In this document: one piece after another, positions 42,947 to 53,016 of the stretch
Layout: every line of letters begins with the position of its first letter
How positions within the stretch are numbered: position 1 is the first letter of the stretch
Source of the DNA: Streptomyces sp. NRRL S-244
GTDB lineage: Bacteria; Actinomycetota; Actinomycetes; Streptomycetales; Streptomycetaceae
DNA length: 64,000 bases
Direction: 5' to 3'
NCBI RefSeq assembly: GCF_000717915.1
Contig: NZ_JOCX01000017.1
Location: forward strand, 71,354 to 135,353
Translations under genes and position numbers: made by a program
Notes under the pieces: model-generated
The model's input: only the letters and a program-made list of their open reading frames with translations
The model's database searches: none
Told to the model about the DNA's origin: nothing

Positions 42947-44437
42947 CTACTTGCCCAGCGAGCTCAGGTCCTGGGCGTACGTGCCGACCGCGTGGGCGAT
43001 GACGTCCAGGTTGGTGTCGAAGGCCTTCAGGTCCAGGTTCTTCAGGGTGTCGCCCGCCCCGTGGTAGTTCGGGTCGTACGGGGCCCCCGCCGTGCCGCCG
43101 TACCGCTTGGCCTGCTCGGCGGTCTTGACGCCCTCGGCGCCGGTGAACGTACCGCCGGCCGGGATGCCGTTCGCGATGAACGGGCCGTAGTCCGAGCGGC
43201 CGTCGAAGTCGCTGCCCTCGTGCGGCTTGTGCTTCTTGTCGAGGAAGCCGTTGATGAGCGCCTCGATCTGTGCCGAGCCGGCCGGGCCGGCGCCCTCGCC
43301 GGTCTTGTCCGAGTCGTCGCCGTCGTAGACGAACTGCACCGGGTTCGGCGAGGCGATCATGTCGAAGTTCAGGTAGAGCGCGATGTCCTTCTTCTGCTTC
43401 TCGGACAGCTGCGCCACGTAGTGCTCGGAGCCCAGCAGGCCGAGCTCCTCGGCCGACCACCAGGCGAAGCGGACCTTGTTCGCGGTCCCCTTGCCCTTCT
43501 TGTTGGCCCCCTCGTCCGCGAGCTTGAGCGCCACCTCCAGCAGACCGGCCGAGCCGGAGCCGTTGTCGTTGATGCCCGGGCCCTCGGGGACCGAGTCCAG
43601 GTGCGAGCCGACGGTGACGACGCGGTCGGAGCGGCCGCCCCTGGTCTCGGCGATCACGTTGCGGGTGGTCTTCTTCACGTGCTCCTGGTCCAGGTCCAGG
43701 CGTACGGTCACCTCGCCCCCGGCGGCGGCCGCGGCCAGCGCCTCGCCGTCGGCGAGGGACAGCCCGGCGCTCGGGATGATCCCGTCGGCGGGCGAGGAGA
43801 ACCCGCCCCGGACCGGGGCGGTGCCGCTGTGGTTGTAGACGATCACGCCGATCGCGCCGGCCGCGGCGGCGGCCTTCTGCTTCTCCACGAAGGTGCAGGC
43901 GCCGCGCTTGACCAGGGCGATCTTCCCGGTGAAGGTGCCGCTCGCGTAGTCGTCGGCCGTGCAGCCGGGGGTCTCGTCGACCCGGGCGAGGGCGAGCGGG
44001 GCGACGAGGCCGCCGGCCGGGGTGGACTTGGTGAAGGTGAAGGCGGCGGTGGCCAGCTCGCGCGGCGCACCGTCGACGCCGGTGAGGACGGTGGTCTTCT
44101 CCGTCTTCGTGTGCGCCTCGTAGATGTCGAAGTCCTGGTAGGAGACGTCGTACCCGGCCTTCTTCAGGGTGTCGTGGACGTAGGCGGCGGAAGCCGCGTG
44201 GCCCGGGGTGCCCGCCGCGCGGTTGCCGCCGTTGGCGTCGGCGATCTGCTGGAACTTCGCCAGATGGCGGTAGGCGCCGCGGGCGGTGACCTCCGACACC
44301 AGCTCCTTGGCCAGCCTGCCCTCGCGCGGGTGGGCGGCCGCCGGGGTGGCGGTCAGCAGGACGGGCGCGGCGACGGCGGCGGCCGCGAGGGCGGCGAGGG
44401 CCGGTATGGACCGGCGGCGGTGGTGGATGGCGCGCAC
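42947..44437 (-). CDS. Secreted M28 zinc aminopeptidase with PA domain
   Basis: 496 residues from the GTG at 44437 with GGGGAGA 8 nt upstream. Signal peptide: basic HHRRRSIP, hydrophobic core, cleavage near ATPAAAHP. Then an M28 fold interrupted by a protease-associated (PA) domain (about 130-240, including KIALVKRGACTFVEK). Zinc ligands: His in VTVGSHLDSV, Asp in GPGINDNGSGSAGLLE, Glu-Glu in WWSAEELGLLGS, Asp in LNFDMIASPN and the late His in YDPNYHGAGDTL. It resembles the Streptomyces griseus aminopeptidase group but larger through the PA insert. It releases N-terminal amino acids outside the cell. Confidence 0.94.
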   Translation of the reverse strand: MRAIHHRRRSIPALAALAAAAVAAPVLLTATPAAAHPREGRLAKELVSEVTARGAYRHLAKFQQIADANGGNRAAGTPGHAASAAYVHDTLKKAGYDVSYQDFDIYEAHTKTEKTTVLTGVDGAPRELATAAFTFTKSTPAGGLVAPLALARVDETPGCTADDYASGTFTGKIALVKRGACTFVEKQKAAAAAGAIGVIVYNHSGTAPVRGGFSSPADGIIPSAGLSLADGEALAAAAAGGEVTVRLDLDQEHVKKTTRNVIAETRGGRSDRVVTVGSHLDSVPEGPGINDNGSGSAGLLEVALKLADEGANKKGKGTANKVRFAWWSAEELGLLGSEHYVAQLSEKQKKDIALYLNFDMIASPNPVQFVYDGDDSDKTGEGAGPAGSAQIEALINGFLDKKHKPHEGSDFDGRSDYGPFIANGIPAGGTFTGAEGVKTAEQAKRYGGTAGAPYDPNYHGAGDTLKNLDLKAFDTNLDVIAHAVGTYAQDLSSLGK

Positions 44438-44679
44438 GGTGGTTCTCCCCGAGTTCGATATGCGGAATGCCCGTCCGTCGACCGGACACGACAGACCGGA
44501 CGGTAACCGGCCGCCACCAGGCAAAACGGGCTCTCGGCGGGGGTGCAACACAGCCGCCACGAACGTGTCACGGGGGTTCACATCCGGGACACCGTCCGTT
44601 CCTCGGACAATGGATTGGACAAGCCTCGTGGGGTCGAACGCATGATGGCTTCACGCGCCCGCGTCGTACGCACCAATAA

Positions 44680-45717
<1,038 letters not shown>

Positions 45718-45740
45718 GGCCCGAGCCCGATCGCACGAGG

Positions 45741-45770
45741 AAGGGGCGGCACCGGTCGGTGCCGCCCCTT
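45741..45770. terminator. Terminator between asd and the DUF1203 gene
   Basis: 13-bp perfect arms AAGGGGCGGCACC / GGTGCCGCCCCTT with loop GGTC between convergent genes. Confidence 0.9.
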
Positions 45771-45805
45771 GCTGCGTTCCCGCGGTCTCGCGGTCCCGCC
45801 GGCCG

Positions 45806-46336
45806 TCAGGGCCTGCGGACCTCGAAGAGGAAGCAGCCGAACTCGGTGGCGCGCACGTGCACGAGGGCGACCTCCGGGTCTGCGAAGGCCTCCGCCACCG
45901 CCTCCTCCAGCACCGCGTCCGCGTCCTGCGCGGCCTCGCCCAGTGACAGGGCGCGGCCGCCGAGGATGCGCCCCCCGGCGTCGTAGCGGCGGACCGTGCG
46001 CAGTGCCCCGGGGTGGGCGAAGGGGTATCCGGGAGCCCCGGCCGGGCCGCCGCAGTCGGCGGCGTGGATGAACACCGGGCCCTGCTCGCCGTACGCGCCC
46101 GGGTCCACGCCCGTCTCGGCCGCCCAGCGGCGCAGCGGCGCGTACGAGACGAGTGCGATCCGCTCCCCGGGGCTGCTGCGGCGCAGGCAGCAGCGCAGCG
46201 GGGCGCCGCCTTCGGGGTCCTCGTACGGCAGGCAGGGCCGCCCGGCGTCGTCCCGGACGCGCAGGCCGGCGAGGGCTGCGGGGGCGACGGGGCGTACGGC
46301 GTGGAGCGCCGGTCGGGGCGCGGATCGTGTGGTCAT
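45806..46336 (-). CDS. DUF1203 domain protein
   Basis: 176 residues from the ATG at 46336. Pattern of DUF1203: RDDAGRPCLPYEDPEGGAPLRCCLRRSSPGERIALVSYAPL, then QGPVFIHAADCGG, the FAHPGALR segment, and ending in VALVHVRATEFGCFLFEVRRP. The conserved Cys and His residues could bind metal or flavin, but no activity is established for the family. It is divergent from the second pepN with about 140 nt between them. Confidence 0.88.
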   Translation of the reverse strand: MTTRSAPRPALHAVRPVAPAALAGLRVRDDAGRPCLPYEDPEGGAPLRCCLRRSSPGERIALVSYAPLRRWAAETGVDPGAYGEQGPVFIHAADCGGPAGAPGYPFAHPGALRTVRRYDAGGRILGGRALSLGEAAQDADAVLEEAVAEAFADPEVALVHVRATEFGCFLFEVRRP

Positions 46337-46477
46337 GCCGTCCAGGGTGCGCGCCCGGAAGCGGCGAAGCTGGCGGAAATCGGACGTGGAGTTTCGCCCG
46401 TGGATTACTCGAAGGCACCTGATCGGCGCCACGTGGAAGGATGGCGGGGCAACGTCACCATCAAAGGAGATGACCGC

Positions 46478-49060
46478 GTGCCTGGCACGAATCTCACCCG
46501 TGAAGAGGCTCAGCAGCGGGCGAAGCTGCTCACCGTCGACTCGTACGAGGTCGAACTCGATCTCAGCGGTGCGCAGGAGGGCGGCTCGTACCCGTCCGTG
46601 ACCACCGTGCGGTTCCAGTCGGCCGAGGCCGGCGCCGAGACCTTCATCGACCTGGTCGCGCCGGCGGTGCACGAGGTCGTCCTGAACGGCAAGTCGCTGG
46701 ACGTGGCCGAGGTCTTCCGGGACTCGCGCATCGCGCTCCAGCACCTCGCGGCCGGCGCCAACGAGCTCCGCGTCGTCGCGGACTGCGCCTACACCAACAC
46801 GGGCGAGGGCCTGCACCGCTTCGTCGACCCTGTCGACCAGCAGGCCTACCTGTACACCCAGTTCGAGGTGCCGGATGCGCGGCGCGTGTTCGCCAGCTTC
46901 GAGCAGCCCGATCTGAAGGCGACGTTCCAGTTCACCGTGAAGGCCCCCGAGGGCTGGACGGTCATCTCGAACTCCCCCACGCCGAAGGCCGCGGACGTCA
47001 AGGACAACGTCTGGCGCTTCGAGCCGACGCCGCGCATCTCGACGTACATCACGGCCCTGATCGCCGGCCCGTACCACGCGGTGCACAGCTCGTACGAGGG
47101 CCCCGGCGGCCAGTCGGTGCCGCTGGGCATCTACTGCCGGCCGTCGCTCGCCGAGTTCCTGGACGCCGAGGCGATCTTCGACGTGACGCGCCAGGGCTTC
47201 GACTGGTTCCAGGAGAAGTTCGCGTACGACTACCCGTTCGCCAAGTACGACCAGCTCTTCGTCCCCGAGTTCAACGCGGGCGCGATGGAGAACGCGGGCG
47301 CGGTCACCATCCGCGACCAGTACGTCTTCCGCTCGAAGGTGACGGACGCGGCGTACGAGGGCCGTGCCGAGACGATCCTGCACGAGCTCGCGCACATGTG
47401 GTTCGGCGACCTGGTCACCATGGAGTGGTGGAACGACCTGTGGCTGAACGAGTCGTTCGCGACGTACACCTCGGTCGCCTGCCAGGCCTCCGCCGAGGGC
47501 ACGAAGTGGCCGCAGGCGTGGACGACCTTCGCCAACTCGATGAAGACCTGGGCGTACCGGCAGGACCAGCTGCCGTCCACGCACCCGATCATGGCCGACA
47601 TCCGTGACCTGGACGACGTCCTGGTCAACTTCGACGGCATCACGTATGCCAAGGGCGCCTCGGTGCTCAAGCAGCTCGTCGCCTACGTGGGCACGGACGC
47701 CTTCTTCCAGGGCGTGCAGGCGTACTTCAAGGCGCACGCGTTCGGGAACACGCGCCTGTCGGACCTGCTGGGCGCCCTGGAGAAGACCTCGGGCCGCGAT
47801 CTGACCGCCTGGTCGAAGGCGTGGCTGGAGACGGCCGGCATCAACGTCCTGCGCCCCCGCATCGAGACGGCCGCGGACGGCACCATCACGGCGTTCACGG
47901 TCAGCCAGGAGGCCCCGGCGCTGCCCGCGGGTGCGAAGGGCGAGCCGACGCTGCGCCCGCACCGCATCGCGATCGGCCTGTACGACCTGGACGGCGGCAA
48001 GCTCGTCCGTACGGACCGGATCGAGCTGGACATCGACGGAGAGCTGACCGAGGTTCCGGAGCTGGTCGGCCGGGCCCGTCCGGCCGTCGTGCTGCTGAAC
48101 GACGACGACCTGTCGTACGCCAAGGTCCGCCTGGACGAGGTCTCGCTGGAGAACGTCACCGCGCACCTCGGCGACTTCACCGAGTCGCTGCCGCGGGCGC
48201 TGTGCTGGGCCTCGGCGTGGGACATGACCCGCGACGGCGAGCTGGCGACGCGCGACTACCTCGCCCTGGTCCTGTCGGGCATCGGCAAGGAGTCGGACAT
48301 CGGCGTCGTCCAGTCGCTGCACCGGCAGGTGAAGCTGGCCGTCGACCTGTACGCCGACCCGGCGTGGCGGGAGCAGGGCCTGGAGATCTGGACCGAGGCC
48401 GCACTGGAGCACCTGCGCGGCGCCGAGCCGGGCAGCGACCACCAGCTGGCGTGGGCGCGCGCGTTCGCGGCGACGGCCCGCACCGAGGGGCAGCTGACGT
48501 ACCTGTCCGCGCTGCTGGACGGTGCGGCGGAGATCGAGGGCCTGGTCGTGGACACCGAGCTGCGGTGGGCGTTCCTGGAGCGCCTCGTCGCGACGGGTGT
48601 CCTGGGCGACGCGGCCATCGACGCGGAGCTGGAGCGCGACCGTACGGCGGCGGGCGAGCGCCACGCGGCCACGGCGCGGGCCGCGCGCCCGACGGCGGAG
48701 GCCAAGGCCGAGGCGTGGGCCTCGCTGGTGGAGTCCGCCGACCTGCCCAACGCGGTGCAGGACGCGGTGATCGGCGGCTTCGTCCAGACCGACCAGCGCG
48801 AGCTGCTGGCCCCGTACACCGAGAAGTTCTTCGCGGTGGTCAAGGGGATCTGGGAGAACCGCAGCCACGAGATCGCCCAGCAGATCGCGGTGGGCCTGTA
48901 CCCGTCGCTCCAGGTCTCCCCGGAGACGCTGGCCGCGACGGACGCCTGGCTGGCCTCGGCGGAGCCGAACGCGGCCCTGCGCCGCCTGGTCTCGGAGTCC
49001 CGCTCGGGTGTGGACCGCGCCCTGAAGGCCCAGTCCGCGGACGCGGCGTCGGCTTCCTGA
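46478..49060 (+). CDS. pepN: Aminopeptidase N (M1 family), copy 2
   Basis: 860 residues from the GTG at 46478 with AAAGGAGA 8 nt upstream. All catalytic parts are intact: AGAMENAGAVTI, HELAH (302-306) and WFGDLVTMEWWNDLWLNESFATY, then the ERAP1-like C-domain. It is clearly paralogous to the gene at 35483: both start PG.NL(T/S)R(D/E)EA..RA(K/E)LL and share most blocks, differing mainly in the C-terminal domain. Retention of two nearly full-length copies 8 kb apart suggests different peptide preferences or expression. A hairpin follows the stop. Confidence 0.95.
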   Translation: MPGTNLTREEAQQRAKLLTVDSYEVELDLSGAQEGGSYPSVTTVRFQSAEAGAETFIDLVAPAVHEVVLNGKSLDVAEVFRDSRIALQHLAAGANELRVVADCAYTNTGEGLHRFVDPVDQQAYLYTQFEVPDARRVFASFEQPDLKATFQFTVKAPEGWTVISNSPTPKAADVKDNVWRFEPTPRISTYITALIAGPYHAVHSSYEGPGGQSVPLGIYCRPSLAEFLDAEAIFDVTRQGFDWFQEKFAYDYPFAKYDQLFVPEFNAGAMENAGAVTIRDQYVFRSKVTDAAYEGRAETILHELAHMWFGDLVTMEWWNDLWLNESFATYTSVACQASAEGTKWPQAWTTFANSMKTWAYRQDQLPSTHPIMADIRDLDDVLVNFDGITYAKGASVLKQLVAYVGTDAFFQGVQAYFKAHAFGNTRLSDLLGALEKTSGRDLTAWSKAWLETAGINVLRPRIETAADGTITAFTVSQEAPALPAGAKGEPTLRPHRIAIGLYDLDGGKLVRTDRIELDIDGELTEVPELVGRARPAVVLLNDDDLSYAKVRLDEVSLENVTAHLGDFTESLPRALCWASAWDMTRDGELATRDYLALVLSGIGKESDIGVVQSLHRQVKLAVDLYADPAWREQGLEIWTEAALEHLRGAEPGSDHQLAWARAFAATARTEGQLTYLSALLDGAAEIEGLVVDTELRWAFLERLVATGVLGDAAIDAELERDRTAAGERHAATARAARPTAEAKAEAWASLVESADLPNAVQDAVIGGFVQTDQRELLAPYTEKFFAVVKGIWENRSHEIAQQIAVGLYPSLQVSPETLAATDAWLASAEPNAALRRLVSESRSGVDRALKAQSADAASAS

Positions 49061-49087
49061 GCCGCCCCCGCCGCGCAGCCTGACCGT

Positions 49088-49128
49088 CCGGTGCCCCGGT
49101 CCCCGCTCCCGCGGGGCCGGGGCACCGG
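49088..49128. terminator. Terminator between pepN copy 2 and the LysR gene
   Basis: Arms 49088-49106 and 49111-49128 pair fully except for one bulged T; loop TCCC. It lies between convergent stops. Confidence 0.85.
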
Positions 49129-49155
49129 CGTTCGGTCACGAGATGCGCTGCACGG

Positions 49156-50061
49156 TCACGGGGTGCGCTGCGCGGCCACGGCGCGCAGGGCGGCCAGGAC
49201 CCTGGACACGGCCGGAGCGCCTTCGCCGCCGCGGCGGGTGGCCGCCAGGACGTGGCGGGTGGGGCGGTCGTGGGCCAGGACCCGCACCGCCACCCCCGAG
49301 GCGCGGCTCGACACCATGCGGGGGACCAGGGCCACGCCCATCCCGGCCTCGACCATGGCGAGGATCGCGGTCCAGCCGGATGCCGAGTGCGCCTGTTCCG
49401 GGACGAAGCCGGCCGCCTCGCAGGCGTTGCGGGCGATCTCCTGCCAGGGGCCGCTGCCCCCATAGATCCACGGGTCGCCGGACAGGTCCGCCAGCCGCAG
49501 GGCCGGGGCCGCGGCGAGGGGGTGGTCCGGCGGCAGGGCCACGTCGAGGGGGTCCTCCAGCAGCGTGATGCGGGTGAACCGCGGGTCCCGGGCGGTCGGG
49601 GCGTGCGCCGCCAGCGAGAGGGCCAGGTCGACGGCGCCGGCCGCCAGCAGCTCGTACGACTGCGCCGCCTCGGTCTCCCGCACCCGTACCTCCACCCCCG
49701 GGTGGCTGCGCCGCAGCTCCGCCACCGCCGGGACCACCAGCACGGGCACGGCCGTGGAGAACGCCCCGATCCGGACCTCCCCCGCGTCCCCGGACAGGTA
49801 CCCGGCCAGCTCGGCGTCCGCCCGCTCCAGCTGCGCGAACACCGCCTCCGCGTGCCGCAGTACGAGGTGCGCCGCGTCCGTGAGCCGGACCCGGCGCCCC
49901 TGCGCCTCCAGCAGCGGCACCCCCAACTGCCGTGCGAGATTGGTCAGCTGCTGCGAGACGGCCGAGGGCGTCATGTGCAGCGTCTCGGCCGTCGCGGTCA
50001 CGGTCCCCCGGTCGGCCAGGGTCCGCAGGATGCGCAGCTTCTTGATGTCCCACTCGGTCAT
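49156..50061 (-). CDS. LysR-family transcriptional regulator
   Basis: 301 residues. N-terminal winged helix: LRILRTLADRGTVTATAETLHMTPSAVSQQLTNLARQLGVPLLE (about 9-52), then a linker helix and a two-lobe effector domain starting at VRIGAFSTAVPVLVVPAV. It is last in a three-gene minus-strand set after two EamA exporters, starting 10 nt after the proximal one, so it may be co-transcribed and control metabolite efflux. The effector is unknown. Confidence 0.93.
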   Translation of the reverse strand: MTEWDIKKLRILRTLADRGTVTATAETLHMTPSAVSQQLTNLARQLGVPLLEAQGRRVRLTDAAHLVLRHAEAVFAQLERADAELAGYLSGDAGEVRIGAFSTAVPVLVVPAVAELRRSHPGVEVRVRETEAAQSYELLAAGAVDLALSLAAHAPTARDPRFTRITLLEDPLDVALPPDHPLAAAPALRLADLSGDPWIYGGSGPWQEIARNACEAAGFVPEQAHSASGWTAILAMVEAGMGVALVPRMVSSRASGVAVRVLAHDRPTRHVLAATRRGGEGAPAVSRVLAALRAVAAQRTP

Positions 50062-50071
50062 GGGAGCGAAC

Positions 50072-51013
50072 CTACCGGCGGGCCCCCAGGCTCACGCCGC
50101 CGAGGATCAGCGCCATGCAGAGCAGCTCCGCCGGGCCGGTCCGCTCGCCCAGGAGCAGGAGGCCGAGGCCGGCGACGCAGACCGGCTGGAGGTAGTAGAC
50201 GACTCCCGCCCGGGCGGGACCGATGAGCGAGACGGCCTTGTTCCAGGCGAAGAAGGCGACCGCGGAGGACATGACGCCGACGTAGAGCAGCATGCCGCCG
50301 GTGCCCGCGGTGAGCTCGAAGCCGCCCTGGACGGTGAGGGACACGGCGTAGGCGGGGGTCAGCATCAGCGCGCCGAGCACGAAGGTGGTGATCAGGAAGG
50401 CCGGTCCGCCGAGCTCGGCGGGCTTGCGCTTGAGCAGCGCGCTGTACGTGGCGAACGACAGGGCGGCGGCGAGCATCCACAGGTCGCCGGCCCCGAAGTC
50501 GAAGCCGAGCGAGCCGTCCCCGACGAGCAGCAGCACCCCGAACGCGGCGAGCAGCAGCCCGAGGGTCCGACGGACGCCGAGCCGCTCACCGCCGAGGCGG
50601 GCGTACAGCGCCATGACGACCGGCGAGGCGGCCATGATCATGCCCATGTTGGAGGCGGAGGTGGTCAGTCCGGCCTGGTGCACGAGCGTGTTGTACAGGG
50701 CGACGCCGAACAGCGAGGCGAGGGCGATGAACCCGAGGTGGCGGCGGATCAGCGCCCGCTGCCGCCAGGCCTGACGGGCCGCGAACGGGGCGACGGCAAG
50801 GGCTGCGATGATCCAGCGCCAGAACACGGCCTGGACGGGCGGGACGCTGTCGGCCATCCCCCGGGTGGCGACGAAGCTGCCGGACCAGACGACCGTCGCG
50901 ACCAGGGCGAGGAGGAGGCCGAGTCCGGCGGACCCCTGCGCCGCCCGGCCGCCGCCGGGTCCGGCCTCGGGCTGGTGCTGCGTACCGGTACGGACCCTGT
51001 CCATGACGGCCAC
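50072..51013 (-). CDS. EamA/DMT-family exporter 1
   Basis: 313 residues from the GTG at 51013 (GGGGGAG 7 nt upstream); an ATG three codons later is possible. Ten membrane segments in two EamA halves: first half LLLALVATVVWSGSFVATRG ... LGLLLAAFGVLLLVGD, second half GDLWMLAAALSFATYSALLKRK ... LLLLGERTGPAELLCMALILGGV. Members export amino acids, nucleobases or drugs. It lies directly before the LysR gene on the same strand. Confidence 0.92.
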   Translation of the reverse strand: MAVMDRVRTGTQHQPEAGPGGGRAAQGSAGLGLLLALVATVVWSGSFVATRGMADSVPPVQAVFWRWIIAALAVAPFAARQAWRQRALIRRHLGFIALASLFGVALYNTLVHQAGLTTSASNMGMIMAASPVVMALYARLGGERLGVRRTLGLLLAAFGVLLLVGDGSLGFDFGAGDLWMLAAALSFATYSALLKRKPAELGGPAFLITTFVLGALMLTPAYAVSLTVQGGFELTAGTGGMLLYVGVMSSAVAFFAWNKAVSLIGPARAGVVYYLQPVCVAGLGLLLLGERTGPAELLCMALILGGVSLGARR

Positions 51014-51065
51014 GGTGTGTCTCCCCCTCGGGTGCTGGTCTGCTCTGGTCTCGCCTGATGTGGCT

Positions 51066-52001
51066 CTACCGTCGCACCGGGGCATCCGTCAGGTCCATCG
51101 AAATGTTCCGATCATTCTGTTCAGTGGAACTGAACGGTTCGACCTTCGTCCCGGCGGCGAACAGCTGGCCCGCGACCGTGGCCCCGAAGGCGATCGCCAT
51201 GCCCAGCAGCTGCACGGGCGACAGGGCCTGGCCGAGGGCCGCCCAGCCGATGACCGCCGCGGTGAGCGGCGAGAGCGGGCCGAGCAGGGTGACCGAGGTG
51301 GCGGTGAGCCGGCCGATCCCGCGGAACCAGAGCCAGTACGCGATACCGGTGTTGATCAGCATCATGTAGCCGTACCCGAGGAAGGCCTTGCCGTCGAGCG
51401 CGGGCGGGGCCCCCTCGACCAGCGCCGCGACGGGGATGATGACCAGCCCGCCCGCGGTCAGCTGCCAACCGGTCAGGGCCAGCGGACCGACCCCCTCCGG
51501 ACGCCCCCAGCGCTTGGTCATGACCGTGCCCGCGGCCATGGAGGCGGAGGAGACCACACCGGCGATGATGCCGACGAGGTCCAGCCGGGCCGCGGCGGTC
51601 AGGACGACCATGCTCACGCCGAACGCCCCCGCGACGGCGGCGAGTACGGTCCGCAGCCGCGCCCGCTCCCCCAGGACGAGGGCGGCCAGCCCGACGACGA
51701 ACAGCGGCCCGGCGGAGCCGAGGACGGCCGCCACCCCGCCGGGCAGCCGGTACGCGGAGAGGAACAGCAGCGGGAAGAAGGCGCCGATGTTGAGCGTGCC
51801 GAGGACGGCGGACTTCCACCACCACGCGCCGCTCGGGAGTCTGCGGGCCAGGGCGGTGAGCAGGAGTCCGGCGGGCAGGGCCCGCATGACCCCGGTGAAC
51901 AGCGGCCGGTCGGGCGGGAGCAGTTCGGTGGCGACGGCGTAGGTCGAGCCCCAGGAGATCGGGGCGAGGGCGGTCAGGGCGACGGTGGCGAAACGCTTCA
52001 T
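51066..52001 (-). CDS. EamA/DMT-family exporter 2
   Basis: 311 residues from the ATG at 52001. Ten membrane segments in two EamA repeats: FATVALTALAPISWGSTYAVATELLPPDRPLFTG at the start, LGERARLRTVLAAVAGAFGVSMVVL closing the first half, and WAALGQALSPVQLLGMAIAFGATVAGQLF closing the second. It is not closely similar to the adjacent exporter. It is divergent from a MarR gene whose likely operator covers the shared promoter, so it is the probable repression target. The acidic tail after 295 is not membrane-bound. Confidence 0.92.
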   Translation of the reverse strand: MKRFATVALTALAPISWGSTYAVATELLPPDRPLFTGVMRALPAGLLLTALARRLPSGAWWWKSAVLGTLNIGAFFPLLFLSAYRLPGGVAAVLGSAGPLFVVGLAALVLGERARLRTVLAAVAGAFGVSMVVLTAAARLDLVGIIAGVVSSASMAAGTVMTKRWGRPEGVGPLALTGWQLTAGGLVIIPVAALVEGAPPALDGKAFLGYGYMMLINTGIAYWLWFRGIGRLTATSVTLLGPLSPLTAAVIGWAALGQALSPVQLLGMAIAFGATVAGQLFAAGTKVEPFSSTEQNDRNISMDLTDAPVRR

Positions 52002-52029
52002 GGCAGGTGGCTCCCCCAGTAGGCTGCTT

Positions 52030-52080
52030 GCAAGAAAGTAGCTTACCCCTAAGCTACTTTTCGGCAAGCTACTTTCTTGC
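52030..52080. promoter_or_regulatory. MarR operator array with three AAAGTAGCTT half-sites
   Basis: A 10-bp word occurs three times: AAAGTAGCTT at 52035-52044 and its complement AAGCTACTTT at 52051-52060 and 52066-52075. The outer pair extends to a perfect 15-bp inverted repeat GCAAGAAAGTAGCTT (52030) / AAGCTACTTTCTTGC (52066). It sits in the 112-bp gap between divergent exporter and MarR genes and is AT-rich for this genome, as expected of a promoter-operator. Confidence 0.8.
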
Positions 52081-52113
52081 GAACGATCGGAGGGAGGCCG
52101 GATACTGCGCTTC

Positions 52114-52638
52114 ATGACCGAGGCCAACAAGGACGCCGCCGACAGGGAAACTGTCCCCGCAGACGCCGTCGACGCGATCATCGACCAGTGGCACGTGGTG
52201 CGACCGGAGCTGGACACCGCACCGATGGCCGTCTTCGGCCGGATCTACCGGATCGCCCGGGCCATGGGGGACGCGGCGGAGCGGGCCTACGCCCCGTACG
52301 GGATCTCGCGCGGCGAGTTCGACGTCGTCGCGACGCTGCGCCGCTCCGGCGCCCCGTACACGCTTTCGCCGCGCCAGCTGTCGGCCACGCTCATGCTCAC
52401 GACGGGCGGGATGACCGGGCGCCTGGACAAGCTGGAGAAGGCCGGCCTGCTCGGCCGCAAGCCCGATCCGCACGACCGGCGGGGGCTCCAGGTGACGATC
52501 ACCGACCGCGGGCTCGCCCTCGTCGACGAGGCCGTCGCCGCCGGGCTGGAGGTGCAGCGCGCCGCGCTCGCGGGGCTCGGCGACGAGGAGGTCGCCGTCC
52601 TGACGGGCCTGCTCCGCAAGTTGCTGGCCGGGGTCTAG
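52114..52638 (+). CDS. MarR-family transcriptional regulator
   Basis: 174 residues. Winged-helix core: GISRGEFDVVATLRRSGAPYTLSPRQLSATLMLTTGGMTGRLDKLEKAGLLGRKPDPHDRRGLQVTITDRG, with the DPHDRRG beta-wing typical of MarR. Helices on both sides form the dimer interface. It is divergent from EamA exporter 2 and probably represses both that gene and itself through the operator at 52030-52080; a small phenolic or drug ligand would relieve repression. Its stop codon lies inside the first copy of the 13-bp tandem repeat. Confidence 0.93.
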   Translation: MTEANKDAADRETVPADAVDAIIDQWHVVRPELDTAPMAVFGRIYRIARAMGDAAERAYAPYGISRGEFDVVATLRRSGAPYTLSPRQLSATLMLTTGGMTGRLDKLEKAGLLGRKPDPHDRRGLQVTITDRGLALVDEAVAAGLEVQRAALAGLGDEEVAVLTGLLRKLLAGV

Positions 52639-52728
52639 GCCCGGGGTCTAGGCCCGGGGTCTAGGCCCGGGGTCTAGGCCCGGGGTCTAGGCCCGGGGTC
52701 TAGGCCCGGGGTCTAGGCCCGGGGTCCG
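52629..52728. repeat. 13-bp tandem repeat, seven copies plus a degenerate eighth
   Basis: Unit CCCGGGGTCTAGG, with TCTA at 52634, 52647, 52660, 52673, 52686, 52699 and 52712 and TCCG at the eighth. The first copy contains the marR stop codon. Copies are almost perfect, so expansion is recent. Confidence 0.92.
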
Positions 52729-52747
52729 GGTCAGTCGGTCAGTCTGT

Positions 52748-52996
52748 TCAGTTGGTGGGCTGCGGCTTCTGCGGCCGGTCCGACTTGTCGAGGACCATCA
52801 CCAGGCCCGCGATGATCAGGAACAGCACGATCGGCGTGGCCACGTACAGGCCGAGGGTCTGGGCAATGCTCAGGCCCGGGCCCGGGTCGTCGCCGTCGTC
52901 GCGGGTCACCGCGAGGGCGGGAGACGTCATCAGCAGCATCATCAGCGTCGATCCGGCCGTGACGGCGCCGGCGCGCAGAGCGTTCTTCTTGTCCAC
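52748..52996 (-). CDS. Small membrane protein, 82 residues
   Basis: Starts at the GTG at 52996; no ribosome site is visible, so a leaderless message is possible. The chain has a signal-like first segment (AGAVTAGSTLMMLLMTSPALAV), a short acidic stretch (TRDDGDDPGPG), and a second segment (GLYVATPIVLFLIIAGLVMVL) with a basic Lys/Pro/Gln tail. This type I topology fits a family of small Streptomyces membrane proteins of unknown role. It is 20 nt downstream of malQ on the same strand. Confidence 0.75.
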   Translation of the reverse strand: MDKKNALRAGAVTAGSTLMMLLMTSPALAVTRDDGDDPGPGLSIAQTLGLYVATPIVLFLIIAGLVMVLDKSDRPQKPQPTN

Positions 52997-53016
52997 GGTG
53001 CAAACGTAGCGAACAC

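Noticed and set aside
45806..48868. Open frame of about 1020 codons on the minus strand opposite pepN copy 2
   Set aside because: Only its last 176 codons, the DUF1203 gene, show real protein features. The rest mirrors pepN.
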